From positions 186,001 through 250,000 of the forward strand of contig CAKUGM010000001.1 in assembly GCA_934654625.1 (NCBI GenBank): DNA of 64,000 nt. The letters run 5' to 3'. Under the pieces are notes generated by a model. It was not told the DNA's origin, did no database searches, and worked only from the letters and a program-made list of their open reading frames with translations. This stretch comes from an uncultured Collinsella sp. (lineage in GTDB: Bacteria; Actinomycetota; Coriobacteriia; Coriobacteriales; Coriobacteriaceae). The translations under genes were made by a program, and so were the position numbers. Shown piece by piece: positions 48,272 through 58,339 of the stretch (its first letter is position 1; every line of letters begins with the position of its first letter).

Positions 48272-50842
48272 ATGGCGTACGCCGTCGATATCGATTCGCT
48301 CAATCCCGCTCAGCGCGAGGCCGTGCTCACCACCGAGGGCCCGCTTCTGGTGCTTGCCGGCGCCGGTTCCGGCAAGACTCGCGTGCTTACGTTCCGCATC
48401 GCTCACATGATTGCCGACCTGGGCGTGCGTCCCTGGCAGATTCTCGCCATCACCTTCACCAACAAGGCGGCTGCCGAGATGCGCGAGCGCCTGGGCGCGC
48501 TTTTGCCGGATGGCACGCGCGGTATGTGGGTGTGCACGTTCCACGCCATGTGCGTGCGCATGCTTCGCGAGGATGCGGACCTTTTGGGCTATACCGGCCA
48601 ATTCTCCATCTACGACGACGACGATTCGCGCCGCATGGTACGCGACATCATGCAGGCGCTCTCCATTGAGCAGAAGCAGTATCCCATCAACATGATCCGC
48701 TCCAAGATCTCGGTGGCTAAAAATGCCATGATCGGCCCGGATGAGATGAGTGCCCGTGCGTCGAGTCCTCAGGAGGAAAAGGCCGCGCGCGTCTATGCCG
48801 AGCTGGAGCGTCGCCTGCGCGCTGCAAACGCCATGGATTTCGATGACCTGCTGGTGCGCACGCTCGAGCTTTTGCGCAGCCGTCCCGAGGTGCTCGAAAA
48901 GTATCAGGAGCGATTCCGCTATATCAGCGTGGACGAGTATCAGGACACGAACCACGTTCAGTACGAGATCGCAAATCTGCTCGCTGCCAAGTACAAGAAC
49001 CTGATGGTCGTGGGCGACGACGACCAGTCGATTTACTCTTGGCGCGGCGCCGACATCTCCAACATCCTCGATTTCGAGCAAGATTTTGCCGATGCCAAAG
49101 TGGTCAAACTCGAACAGAACTACCGCTCGACCGGCCATATCCTTTCGGCGGCAAACGCCGTGGTGCGCCATAACTCGCAGCGCAAGGACAAACGCCTGTT
49201 TACCGCGGCGGGCGATGGCGAGAAGATCCATGCCTACCAGGCAAGCGACGAGCGCGATGAGGGCCGCTGGATCGCCTCGGAGATCGACAAACTCCATGAC
49301 GGCGGCACGTCGTACGACGACATCGCCGTGTTCTATCGCACCAACGCGCAGTCGCGTATCTTGGAAGATATGTTCTTGCGCGCGGGCGTGCCTTACAAGA
49401 TCGTGGGCGGCACGAGGTTCTTCGACCGCGCCGAGGTACGCGATGTGATGGCCTATCTCAAGATGGTGGTGAATCCTGCCGACGAGATGAGCGTCAAGCG
49501 CGTGATCAACACGCCGCGCCGCGGCATCGGCTCCACATCCATCCAAAAGATCGAGATGCTGGCAGCTTCCAATCGCTGCTCGTTTTTCCAGGCGTGCGAA
49601 CTCGCTTGCGCCGAGACGGGAATGTTCTCGGCCAAGGTCCGCAACGGCCTGGCCGATTTCGTCAATATCGTGCGTCGCGGCCGCCGTATGGATGGTGAGC
49701 TCAAAGACGTGGTCGAAGCCATTGTGGAGAGTGCGGGGCTCATTCAAGCCTACCGCAGCGAAGGCACAATGGAGGCCGAGGGCCGCGCCGAGAACATCCA
49801 GGAATTCTTGGGCGTAGCCGCCGAATTTGAAGAGACCCATGAGGATATCGAGGGCACGCTGGAGAGCTTGGAGGAGCTTCGTGCCGCCGGCGTCGGCGAT
49901 GTGGCGCAGGCTCCGGCACAGGCGTTTGCTGCCCCGGTGCCCATCGATGCGCCCCTGGCTTCGAGCGCTGCGCAGGCGGCTGCCGAGATCGAGCGTACGT
50001 ATGGTCCGTTGACCTGTAAGGCGCTTCCCGCCCTGATGGAATGGCTCGCCCTGCGCTCGGACCTCGACGCGCTTTCTGGACAGTCGAGTGCTATCACCAT
50101 GATGACCATCCACTCGGCAAAGGGCCTGGAATTCCCCGCGGTGTTCGTCGCTGGCATGGAGGAGGGCATCTTCCCGCACGTTGCCGGTTTTGGCGGCGAG
50201 GACGCGGCAAAGCTCGAAGAAGAGCGCCGTCTGGCATACGTCGCGATCACGCGTGCGCGCAAGCGCTTGTTCCTCACCTATGCGGCTATGCGCCGCACCT
50301 ACGGCTCCACGCAGGCCAATCCGCGCTCCCGCTTCGTGAACGAGATTCCCGATGAGGATATTGAGTTTTCCGGTATCGGGTCATCCGGTTTTTCCGGTAC
50401 GGGCTGGGAGAAGCGCGGCGATCGTCGCGGAACCTTTGGCTCCGGCCAGGGTTCGGATATGTACGGCGGGCGCGTGTTTGGTTCCTATACGCGCTCGACA
50501 GGCGGCTCGGGTGCTTCGGCCGGGTCGTATGACAGCTTCTTTGGCGTGGCGGGGACCGAGCGCCATCGTGGCGTGAGCCCTGATGCCGGCCGCAAGCCGG
50601 CGACGTTCGGCAGCGGCGCTACGCGCCCGCGTCAGCAGCAGGCATCTGCCCCGGTCGAGCAGCGTCGTCCCGACGCCGCACGCGCCGCCGAGGTCTTTGC
50701 CGCGGGCGACGCCGTGAGCCACAAGACGTTTGGTCCCGGCACGGTTATCTCTGTCGATGGCGACATGATCGAGGTCCAGTTCGAGAAGAGCGGGAAGACC
50801 AAGAAGCTCATGAAGGGGTTCGCCCCCATCGTCAAGCTATAG
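48272..50842 (+). CDS. pcrA: UvrD/PcrA-type DNA helicase
   Basis: 856 residues from ATG 48272 (GGAG upstream). SF1A motifs: Walker A AGAGSGKT (29-36), TFTNKAAAEM (Ia), VDEYQDTNHVQ (II), GDDDQSIYSWRGAD (III), LEQNYRST (IV), TIHSAKGLEFPAVFVAGMEEGIFPH (V), EERRLAYVAITRAR (VI). A variable C-terminal region ends in a beta domain (FGPGTVISVDGDMIEVQF), typical of PcrA. Works in repair and plasmid/phage replication. Confidence 0.96.
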   Translation: MAYAVDIDSLNPAQREAVLTTEGPLLVLAGAGSGKTRVLTFRIAHMIADLGVRPWQILAITFTNKAAAEMRERLGALLPDGTRGMWVCTFHAMCVRMLREDADLLGYTGQFSIYDDDDSRRMVRDIMQALSIEQKQYPINMIRSKISVAKNAMIGPDEMSARASSPQEEKAARVYAELERRLRAANAMDFDDLLVRTLELLRSRPEVLEKYQERFRYISVDEYQDTNHVQYEIANLLAAKYKNLMVVGDDDQSIYSWRGADISNILDFEQDFADAKVVKLEQNYRSTGHILSAANAVVRHNSQRKDKRLFTAAGDGEKIHAYQASDERDEGRWIASEIDKLHDGGTSYDDIAVFYRTNAQSRILEDMFLRAGVPYKIVGGTRFFDRAEVRDVMAYLKMVVNPADEMSVKRVINTPRRGIGSTSIQKIEMLAASNRCSFFQACELACAETGMFSAKVRNGLADFVNIVRRGRRMDGELKDVVEAIVESAGLIQAYRSEGTMEAEGRAENIQEFLGVAAEFEETHEDIEGTLESLEELRAAGVGDVAQAPAQAFAAPVPIDAPLASSAAQAAAEIERTYGPLTCKALPALMEWLALRSDLDALSGQSSAITMMTIHSAKGLEFPAVFVAGMEEGIFPHVAGFGGEDAAKLEEERRLAYVAITRARKRLFLTYAAMRRTYGSTQANPRSRFVNEIPDEDIEFSGIGSSGFSGTGWEKRGDRRGTFGSGQGSDMYGGRVFGSYTRSTGGSGASAGSYDSFFGVAGTERHRGVSPDAGRKPATFGSGATRPRQQQASAPVEQRRPDAARAAEVFAAGDAVSHKTFGPGTVISVDGDMIEVQFEKSGKTKKLMKGFAPIVKL

Positions 50843-51210
50843 CCCCATCGGCGGGCTGTAGCACCGGATCTTCACCCTCAATCGTTGCTTGCGTACCTTA
50901 AGTACGCGGCGCTCCTCTTTCGGGCGAACTTCCGGCACTACAGCTCGCCGATGGTCTGGTCCCGTAGGTTCGGGGCGTCGGGCGCCGCACGCTAGGCGCG
51001 GTGCCCTCCTCTTTCAGGGCAATCTGCGGCACTACAGCTCGCCGATGAGTCTTGTCCTGAAGGTTCGAGGCTTCGGGTACCGCACACCGGACGGGTGCGT
51101 GGTTACTACCACTCCGCGACAGGCGGGGTCTATTTGGGGGCTGCCGCGGTATCATCCGGTCGTAACGATACAATGCGGGCGATGCGCACCTGCGAGGAAA
51201 GGGAGAGAAC
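50843..51210. repeat. intergenic region with a 61-bp imperfect direct repeat
   Basis: No gene in 368 bp. Copy 1 (50912-50972) and copy 2 (51006-51067) share CTCCTCTTTC, then CGGCACTACAGCTCGCCGAT exactly, and end AGGTTCG. A GCGTAC-CTTAA-GTACGC inverted repeat precedes copy 1 (about 50891-50907). It may be a small-RNA or protein-binding element in the glucokinase leader, or a mobile remnant. Confidence 0.65.
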
Positions 51211-52155
51211 ATGGCAGACGAACTCTATGTCGGCATCGATGTGGGCGGCACTTCGGTCAAGATCGGTGTCGTGACCAAGGAGGGCGACGTTGTCGCCAAG
51301 GCGAGCGTTCCCACTCCTCCGCTGGTGGACGAAGCCGGCTACACCGCCGTTACGGATGGCGTCAAGTCTGTGCTCGAGGGTGCAGATATCGACGTTTCCC
51401 TGCTCAAGGGCATCGGCCTTGCGGTTCCCTGCCCCGTTCCTGCCGACGGCAACATTTCCGTTGTCGCCAACCTGAGCCTCAATCTGCTGGGCGTGCACGA
51501 TGCGCTGCAGGCCGTTTTTCCCAGTTCGTATGTGGGCTTCCTCAACGATGCCAACGCGGCTGCCATGGGAGAGCTGTGGAAGGGCGCCGGCGCGGGCTAC
51601 AGCAGCCTCGTGCTCGTGACGCTCGGCACCGGCATCGGTGCGGGCGTCGTGCTTGACGGCAGGGTGCTTGCAGGTGCCAACGGCGCCGCGGGTGAGCTGG
51701 GGCACGTGGTCGTTAATCCCGCGGAGCCGCGCCAGTGCGGCTGCGGTCGCCATGGCTGCCTTGAGCAGTACGCCTCCGCCACGGGCATCGTCAACAGCTA
51801 CCGCATGGAATGCGAGAAGCGCGGCTGCGAGCCCGTTGAGCTTTCCGGTCCCTCCGATTCGCGCAGCGTCTTCGAGGCGCTTGTCGCGGGCGACGAGGCC
51901 GCTTGCGCCGCCGTCGATACCATGGCGGACGCTTTGGGTTTCGAGCTCGCCAACGCTGCGTGCTCCTTCGACCCCGAGGTCTTCGTTTTGGGTGGCGGCG
52001 TTTCTGCTAGCGCCGAGCACTATCTTGACCGTGTGACCGAGGTCTTTAAGAAGATGACGCTGTCCTGCTGCGCGGGCACGCCTATTACCGTGGCCTCACT
52101 TGGCAACGACGCCGGCATGCTCGGCGCCGCTTATTACGCGGTTACCAACGCGTAG
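51211..52155 (+). CDS. ROK-family glucokinase
   Basis: 314 residues (GGAAAGGGAGAG upstream). DVGGTSVKIGVV is the ATP phosphate loop; FLNDANAAAMGE, TLGTGIGAGVVLDG; the ROK zinc site is GELGHVVVNP...CGCGRHGCLEQYAS. Phosphorylates glucose after peptide/sugar uptake. Followed by its own terminator. Confidence 0.92.
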   Translation: MADELYVGIDVGGTSVKIGVVTKEGDVVAKASVPTPPLVDEAGYTAVTDGVKSVLEGADIDVSLLKGIGLAVPCPVPADGNISVVANLSLNLLGVHDALQAVFPSSYVGFLNDANAAAMGELWKGAGAGYSSLVLVTLGTGIGAGVVLDGRVLAGANGAAGELGHVVVNPAEPRQCGCGRHGCLEQYASATGIVNSYRMECEKRGCEPVELSGPSDSRSVFEALVAGDEAACAAVDTMADALGFELANAACSFDPEVFVLGGGVSASAEHYLDRVTEVFKKMTLSCCAGTPITVASLGNDAGMLGAAYYAVTNA

Positions 52156-52181
52156 CGCATCTCGACAAAGCGATCTAAACG

Positions 52182-52210
52182 AAAGGGGCACCTCACGTGG
52201 TGCCCCTTTT
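52182..52210 (+). terminator. terminator after glucokinase
   Basis: AAAGGGGCACC (52182-52192) and GGTGCCCCTTT (52199-52209) with a 6-nt loop and T-run. Confidence 0.9.
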
Positions 52211-52240
52211 CGCTAATCCGGTAACTAGTGTCGCCTTGCG

Positions 52241-54883
52241 CTAGACAAGGGTGATGAGTTTCATCAGCAGATCGACGGTGCCCACATTGTAGCCGGCGGT
52301 TGCATAGACGCCGCGCAGGCTGCCGTCGGGCTGTTTGCAGGCGAGGACCGTGAGCGGCAGCTTCTCGGGGTTCGCGAACATGCGTCGAGCGAGCTTCTCG
52401 GGAAGCTCGGTAAAGTCGTCGTAGGCGACGGTCACGTTGGTGAGCGTCGGCAGCGTGCGCGCGAGCGTCGGATCTTCGAGTTGGGCAGGATCGCTGACAA
52501 CAAAGACGAGCGGCAAGTCGGCTTCGGCGACGCGCTCGGCTTGCTCGCGCAGCTCGTTGAGCAGGTGCTCGGTGGGCTCCATGCCAGGCTCCAGGAACGA
52601 GATGGCAACGGGGTGCGAGTCGGTGCCGTGCTCGGAGGCGATTGCGGCGGCGTCGACGGCGTTGCCCTCGGCGTCGTGCAGGACGAACGCCTCGAGCGCG
52701 ATATCTTCAAGCATCTGCGAGGCCTCAGGCTCGCGCAGGACGAGCTCGATGGGCTCATCGGTTCCCGCATCAGTTACATGGAAGGTACGCTCGGCTGCCT
52801 GCGTGTCGCCGTTGGGCAGGCGCGTGCTGCATACCAGGCGGTAATCGCCGGCGGGAAGCGGCAACGTGCACGAGCCGTCCTGAACCGCGGAGCCCCAGAA
52901 GTCAAGGGCCTCGAAGCCCAGGGCGCGAGTTCCGGCAACCGTGACGCTCGTCTCCAAGCGAGCGACGCTCCAAGCCTGGAAGTACCCGGGACCGGGCTCC
53001 ACGCTGGAAGTGAACGTGACGTCGGCGGTGTGCTCGGCGCGCTCGACGGCCACAAATGTGCCCTCATGGTAATACTCGATGGCGCGATCGTGCGGGTTTT
53101 GACGGGCAGCGATACCAAAGGTGCGGCAGATAGCCACGAACAGCGCGTGACACGTGACGGGGCTGCCCTGGCGCGAAAGCCAGGCGCCGCGTGGGCTGGC
53201 ACAGAGCTTCTTGACATGCTCGGAGGCGGTGAAATCGAGGTTCTCGCAAATCATGTTCCAGACGCGGCGCGGATCTGCTCGGAATTCCTCGACAGTCGCG
53301 GCGTCAAACGTCTCGGCAAAGTATGAGCGGAAGCTCGAGAGCTGTTCAAACATGATGCGTGGGGCAAGGACGTACTTCACATAGAGTTCCTCGGCATCGT
53401 CTTTTGCGCCTTCGCGATTAAGGTAGTCGATGGCGGCGTCGTGCATCGCGCGAGCGCCCGCCAGATGGTCTTCGAGGACATCGGCGGTAAGGTCGCGGAA
53501 GTCCTTCGAGGTGAGGGTCGAGAGCAGCTGGGCGCGGTCGGCGCCGTTGTCCACGGCGAGGAAACGATCCACTTCGGGGGCGTTGGCGAAAGCCTGCTCG
53601 TAGTAGGCGAGGCATTCATCGTTGCCATGGCCTGCGGCGGTAGCCAGACGGCGCGCCTCTTCAACAAAGCCCGCCACGCGCTCGGTGCGCATCTGGTCGG
53701 CTTCATGCTTGCGGGCGCGACCTTTCGCCGCCTGCTCGGGCGTGAGCGGGCATGAAGGGGCGGGGTGATCGGCCGGGGCGTGGACGTCGATATCGCGCCA
53801 TGCAGCGGCTGCCGCCGTGTCCACGTCGTGCAAGGTGAGCTCCACGTGGTCGCATTCGCCGGTGTTGACCAACGCATCTGCCATCTGGGCCTCGGTCGCG
53901 GCGATGACGCGCAGCGTTCCCTCGCCGATCACGATTTGGGCATGGCCGTCTTCGTCGGTGATGAGATGCGCGATATCGCCCCATTCGGCGGAGTTCACGA
54001 GCGTCAGGCGCACGTAGGCATCGCAAGCAGGTGCGCCGTCCTTATCGGTGACCGTGACCGTAAGTTTGACGGTGGGACCGTAGGCCGCCGTCTGGTTCAC
54101 GATAACCTGGCTGCCCTCGCGCGCAAGGATGCTGCGATCGCGCTCGAAGTCGCAGCCGTAGTCGGAGAACAAGCGCGTGTGCACCAGCATGGCGCGGCCG
54201 GAGGCGGCGGTGAACCAGCCGCGGTTGAGCGCCTCTTCGGGCTCACAGGCGCCCAGGTAGTACCATTCGCCGTCGACGTACGCCTCGACCCAGGCGTGGT
54301 TGTCGTCGCAGTGGGCCCACAGGGGGGTGTAGATCTGGCGGGCGGGGATGCCGTTTGCGCGCAGCGCGGTGACCAGGTAGGTTGATTCCTCGCCGCAGCG
54401 GCCGTTGCCGGAGGCCAGCATACCCAACGGTCCCAGGGTGCGCTCGTCGGCGGTCTGATAGGTTGCGGTCTCGCAGCACCAATAGTTGGTCTCGAGCACG
54501 GCGTCATGCGCGCTCATGCCTGCAATGCGATCTGCAAGCTCCTTGCGCAGGATGGGCCACGAGTCTACGAACGGCTCGTTGTTCACGCGCGGAGTGGCGA
54601 CGAAGTGAATGAAGATGTCTTCGTCTACGTCGCAGCACCACGGCGAGGTGGCGCGCAGCTCGACGGCCTGGCGCGCGATGGACTCGAATACAGAGAAATC
54701 GGCATCGAACACATCGGTGAGCGGCAGGGTGCCGTAGTAGTTCTTGATCAGTGCGGCGACGTCGGCGTTATCGACGCGGGCGAGGCCGGCGGCGATGGTG
54801 CTCGCAAGCGGCTCGAGCAGCTTGGCGCGCTCGTCGAATTTAGCCTGAGCAAAGGATGCGAAGGCGGGGGAGAGGATGCGCAT
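52241..54883 (-). CDS. large transglutaminase-like protein, 880 aa
   Basis: No signal peptide or membrane span. A papain-like transglutaminase core lies near residues 155-245: GNGRCGEESTYLVTAL (Cys), HCDDNHAWVEAYVDGEWYYLGACEP (His and acidic residue). After it come carboxypeptidase-like beta domains (VTVTDKDGAPACDAYVRLTLVN), a helical region (420-560) and a C-terminal Ig/thioredoxin-like part. Similar proteins occur in gut Actinobacteria; substrate unknown. Overlaps into an operon with the fucosidase (3-bp gap). Confidence 0.75.
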   Translation of the reverse strand: MRILSPAFASFAQAKFDERAKLLEPLASTIAAGLARVDNADVAALIKNYYGTLPLTDVFDADFSVFESIARQAVELRATSPWCCDVDEDIFIHFVATPRVNNEPFVDSWPILRKELADRIAGMSAHDAVLETNYWCCETATYQTADERTLGPLGMLASGNGRCGEESTYLVTALRANGIPARQIYTPLWAHCDDNHAWVEAYVDGEWYYLGACEPEEALNRGWFTAASGRAMLVHTRLFSDYGCDFERDRSILAREGSQVIVNQTAAYGPTVKLTVTVTDKDGAPACDAYVRLTLVNSAEWGDIAHLITDEDGHAQIVIGEGTLRVIAATEAQMADALVNTGECDHVELTLHDVDTAAAAAWRDIDVHAPADHPAPSCPLTPEQAAKGRARKHEADQMRTERVAGFVEEARRLATAAGHGNDECLAYYEQAFANAPEVDRFLAVDNGADRAQLLSTLTSKDFRDLTADVLEDHLAGARAMHDAAIDYLNREGAKDDAEELYVKYVLAPRIMFEQLSSFRSYFAETFDAATVEEFRADPRRVWNMICENLDFTASEHVKKLCASPRGAWLSRQGSPVTCHALFVAICRTFGIAARQNPHDRAIEYYHEGTFVAVERAEHTADVTFTSSVEPGPGYFQAWSVARLETSVTVAGTRALGFEALDFWGSAVQDGSCTLPLPAGDYRLVCSTRLPNGDTQAAERTFHVTDAGTDEPIELVLREPEASQMLEDIALEAFVLHDAEGNAVDAAAIASEHGTDSHPVAISFLEPGMEPTEHLLNELREQAERVAEADLPLVFVVSDPAQLEDPTLARTLPTLTNVTVAYDDFTELPEKLARRMFANPEKLPLTVLACKQPDGSLRGVYATAGYNVGTVDLLMKLITLV

Positions 54884-54886
54884 ACG

Positions 54887-56236
54887 TTAGTTCTCCTTGA
54901 TCTTGACGGCCAAAACGGTGTCCACGGGGTCGGGCAGGTAGGGGGAGGGGCCCAGGTCGGCAAAGGCGATGTCGGGGTAGTCGCTGTGCGTCCAGCTGCA
55001 GGAGAGCTTGACCTCGCTGCCGTCGCGCAGAAGGCGGATGGACTCGATGCGGTCCTTGGGGACGCCCATCAGAGGTACGGGACCCAGGGCGTTCTCATAC
55101 AGATGGAAGTAGTACGTGTTGCCGTTGCGCGTGATGCGGCCCCATTCGGGGCGCTCGGGCTCGATGGGGCCGCCCGTGGCCACGCCCGCGCCGTAGATGC
55201 TCTGCGAGTTACGGTCCATCCAGGCTCCGATCTGCTTCAGGATGGCGCAGGACTGCTCCGGGAAGCGGCCCGTGGCGTCGGGGCCGACATTGAGAATGAG
55301 GTTGCCACCCTTGGAGACGCACTCGACGAGCTTGTGAATGAGCAGCGACGACGGCTTGTAGTTGGTGTCGGTGGAGCAATAGCCCCAGTTGTCGTTCATG
55401 GTGATGCAGGATTCCCAGGCAAGGGGGTTGCCCTCGGCGTCTAGGATGCCGCTCGGCGGGATGATGCGCTCGGGCGTCACGAAGTCGCCGTGGTAGGGCG
55501 TGGGGTTGCACTCGGCGAGCGAGCCGTAGCCCTCGCCCGAGACCTCGAGGCGGTTATCGGTGATGACCTGCGGCTGCAGCTCGCGCACCATGCTCATGAG
55601 CTCGGTTGCGCGCCAGGTTTCGCCGCGCATCTTCATGCCGTTGACGGGAGAATCGTAGGCGAAGTCGAACCACAGCAGGTCGAGCTTGCCGTAGTTGGTG
55701 CACAGCTCGCGCACCTGCTCGTGCATGTAGTCGAGATAGCGGTTGAAGTCACGCTTCTCGTTACTGCCGGCAACGGGGTCGTTGCGCAGCGGGGCCTGGC
55801 GGTCGCCATACTGCGGGAAGTCGGGGTGGTGCCAGTCGATGAGCGAGTAGTACAGGCCAACCTTCAGGCCCTCGGCGCGGAAGGCCTCGAGGAACTCGGC
55901 GACGATGTCGCGCCCGAAGGGGGTTTTGGTCGATTTCCAGTCGGTGGTCTGCGTGTCATACAGGCAAAAGCCGTCGTGGTGCTTTGCCGTGAGCACGGCG
56001 TACTTCATGCCGGCCTCACGCGCGGCGCGTGCCCAGGCGCGAGCATCGAATGCGTACGGGTTGAACTCATCGAAATAAGGCCGATACAGTTCCTCAGGCA
56101 TTTCCTCATCGCTGCGAACCCATTCTCCGCGAGCGGGGATCGAGTACAAACCGAAATGAAGGAAAAGACCGAAGCGATCGTGCAGGTACCATTTCATTCG
56201 TTCGTTATACCGAACGCGATCAAACTGATAAGCCAT
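54887..56236 (-). CDS. GH29-family alpha-L-fucosidase
   Basis: 449 residues from ATG 56236 (GGAG upstream). GH29 barrel: HDRFGLFLHFGLYSIPARGEW, YAVLTAKHHDGFCLYDT, VGLYYSLIDWHHPDF, LLWFDFAYDSP (nucleophile Asp), GGNLILNVGPDATG, and a C-terminal beta domain. No signal peptide, so probably intracellular, acting on imported fucosylated oligosaccharides such as mucin or milk glycans. Confidence 0.88.
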   Translation of the reverse strand: MAYQFDRVRYNERMKWYLHDRFGLFLHFGLYSIPARGEWVRSDEEMPEELYRPYFDEFNPYAFDARAWARAAREAGMKYAVLTAKHHDGFCLYDTQTTDWKSTKTPFGRDIVAEFLEAFRAEGLKVGLYYSLIDWHHPDFPQYGDRQAPLRNDPVAGSNEKRDFNRYLDYMHEQVRELCTNYGKLDLLWFDFAYDSPVNGMKMRGETWRATELMSMVRELQPQVITDNRLEVSGEGYGSLAECNPTPYHGDFVTPERIIPPSGILDAEGNPLAWESCITMNDNWGYCSTDTNYKPSSLLIHKLVECVSKGGNLILNVGPDATGRFPEQSCAILKQIGAWMDRNSQSIYGAGVATGGPIEPERPEWGRITRNGNTYYFHLYENALGPVPLMGVPKDRIESIRLLRDGSEVKLSCSWTHSDYPDIAFADLGPSPYLPDPVDTVLAVKIKEN

Positions 56237-56505
56237 GGAATCTCCGTCCTGTTGCCGTCGTTTTGTGTGCAAACAACTGGGTGCGGGCCGCGAAAGGTAG
56301 TTATTTAGGCGTGAGCGGTAAGTCGACCCACCGTTTACCTGCTCAGATAGTCATGTTAAAGCATCGTAAACGGAGAGACAGGGCGAATTTAATACAATAA
56401 GATGCAATGCGTGATTCCTCGAAGACGAAAGACTTCGAAGGGCTCGCAAAGGAAAAAGGGTGCCCGCGATTCTGGATGGCTCGCAGGCGCGAAAGGAGAG
56501 TTTTC

Positions 56506-58218
56506 ATGGACTTGGAAAACAAGCTTAACCCCGCCGTTTCCCGCCGTGGCTTCGTTGGTGCCGCCGCTGCCGGCGCCGCCGCTCTCGGTCTTGCCGCTTG
56601 CGGCAACACCGGTTCCGATGCCTCCAAGGGCTCCGCTGCCGGCTCTAGCTCCAGCTCTGTCGAGGAGATCGTCGCCGATAAGGACGGTTTCGTCGTCAAG
56701 GCCGAGAAGACCGACGGCAAGGCCCCCAAGAACGAGTGCATCATCGCGCTCGAGGGCGAGATCCAGAACATGCATCCCATGAACTGGTCCGACGGCAACT
56801 CCGGCAACGTCGTGTACTACATCTACGACTCCCTGTATGCATTCGACGAGGATTACAACCTCGTTCCGAAGGCTGCCGACTCCTATGAGGTCTCTGAGGA
56901 CGGCTGCACCTACACCTTCCACATCCATGAGGGCATCACCTTCGAGGACGGCACCGCTCTCGACGCCGACGCTATCGTCACCAACTACCAGGAGTGCATC
57001 AAGAAGGAGAACGGCTGGCGTCGTCGCCGCATGTTCATCCGCACCATCGATGACAACACCGAAGAGACCCGCATCGACAACGTGTACAAGGTTGACGACG
57101 ATCCGCTGACCGTCGCTTTCCACCTGCCGAAGCCCTACGCTCCGTTCATGAACTCCATCACGCAGTTCTACATCGTTAACCCCAAGATCATCACCGACCC
57201 GGATTACGATTACGGCAAGAAGTCCGCTGGTTCCGGTCCTTACATCCTCGAGGAGTATGCAAAGGGCGATCACTGCTCGCTCGTCAAGAACGACAAGTAC
57301 TGGGGTGGCCAGAAGGACGAGGGCAAGGTCACGATCGACCGCGTCGACTTCAAGGTCGTTCCCGAGGCCGGCTCCCGTATCGCCGCTCTCCAGACCGGTG
57401 AGGCTACGGTCATCTACCCGATGCCGACCGACCAGGTTGCAACCGTCCGCAGCGCTGGCGACATCAACATGGTCTCCATGCCCTCCACCACCATGCGCTA
57501 TGTGACCCTCAACACCAACGTCAAGGAGCTCTCCGACGTTCGCGTGCGTCAGGCCATGAACTACGCCTTCAACCAGGACGAGTACGTCAAGGTTATGTAC
57601 GCTGGCGCCGCTACCCCGGCTACCTCCGTGCTGCCCGCTCTCGTGCCCGGCTACAAGGAGCAGGAGCCGTTCGCCTATGACGTCGAGAAGGCTAAGAAGC
57701 TTCTCAAGGAGGCCGGCTACGAGGACGGCTTCAAGGTCAAGATCATCGGCGATAACTCCACCACCGAGACCAAGGGTATGACCTTCGTCATGCAGCAGCT
57801 CAAGGAAGTTGGCATCGAGGTTGAGGTTCTCCCCAACGAAGCCGCTACCAACGCCGAGATCGCCGCTGAGCCCGAGGACACCACCGAGATCCAGATGTGG
57901 TACGTCAACTGGTCTCAGTCTGACGCCGATGGCTTCATGCGTTCGCTGCTCTCCACCGCTATGACTCCTCCGACCGGTTACAACACCGCCTTCTGGAAGA
58001 ACGACGAGTTCGACAACGAGCTGCAGCTCGGCAACGAGGCTACCACCGAGGAAGAGCAGAACAAGCACTACGGCAAGTGCCAGGATATCGTCTGGCCCGA
58101 GTGCCCGTGGCTGTACCTTGCTTCCGACAACACGCTGATGTCCTACAAGGCTTACCTCACCGGCATCAAGTACGTTGCCCAGGGTATCGACGTCATCCAC
58201 GCTAAGCTCAACGCTTAA
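56506..58218 (+). CDS. peptide ABC transporter substrate-binding lipoprotein (DppA/OppA-like)
   Basis: 570 residues from ATG 56506 (AAAGGAGAG upstream). SRRGFVGAAAAGAAALGLAAC is the lipoprotein signal with an RR pair and lipobox LAAC. The rest is SBP family 5: NMHPMNWSDGNSGNVVYYIYDSLY, LPKPYAPFMNSI, SGPYILEEY, NYAFNQDEYVKV. Captures oligopeptides outside the membrane. First gene of the dpp-like operon. Confidence 0.92.
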   Translation: MDLENKLNPAVSRRGFVGAAAAGAAALGLAACGNTGSDASKGSAAGSSSSSVEEIVADKDGFVVKAEKTDGKAPKNECIIALEGEIQNMHPMNWSDGNSGNVVYYIYDSLYAFDEDYNLVPKAADSYEVSEDGCTYTFHIHEGITFEDGTALDADAIVTNYQECIKKENGWRRRRMFIRTIDDNTEETRIDNVYKVDDDPLTVAFHLPKPYAPFMNSITQFYIVNPKIITDPDYDYGKKSAGSGPYILEEYAKGDHCSLVKNDKYWGGQKDEGKVTIDRVDFKVVPEAGSRIAALQTGEATVIYPMPTDQVATVRSAGDINMVSMPSTTMRYVTLNTNVKELSDVRVRQAMNYAFNQDEYVKVMYAGAATPATSVLPALVPGYKEQEPFAYDVEKAKKLLKEAGYEDGFKVKIIGDNSTTETKGMTFVMQQLKEVGIEVEVLPNEAATNAEIAAEPEDTTEIQMWYVNWSQSDADGFMRSLLSTAMTPPTGYNTAFWKNDEFDNELQLGNEATTEEEQNKHYGKCQDIVWPECPWLYLASDNTLMSYKAYLTGIKYVAQGIDVIHAKLNA

Positions 58219-58263
58219 GGCTGCGCGTGTTTGATTCTGTAAGCTGACAAGCAAGCAGTTTTT

Positions 58264-58296
58264 GCTGCCGGCCTCCCGCCTGTGGGGGTCGGCAGC
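58264..58296 (+). promoter_or_regulatory. attenuating stem-loop between binding protein and permease
   Basis: GCTGCCGGCCTCC pairs with GGGGGTCGGCAGC (13 bp, two G-T pairs, 7-nt loop), no long T-run. Such hairpins after binding-protein genes stabilise the mRNA or reduce read-through so that DppA is made in excess. Confidence 0.65.
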
Positions 58297-58339
58297 TTTG
58301 CAGTTTGATTGTCTTTGATTTGAAAGGGGAGGGAGCTTA

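Noticed and set aside
46982-50179. 1065-codon open frame on the minus strand running from the dehydrogenase through pcrA
   Set aside because: Only the first 332 codons (from ATG 47980) are a real protein. The rest is antisense to pcrA in its codon-biased third-position frame and has no family signal.
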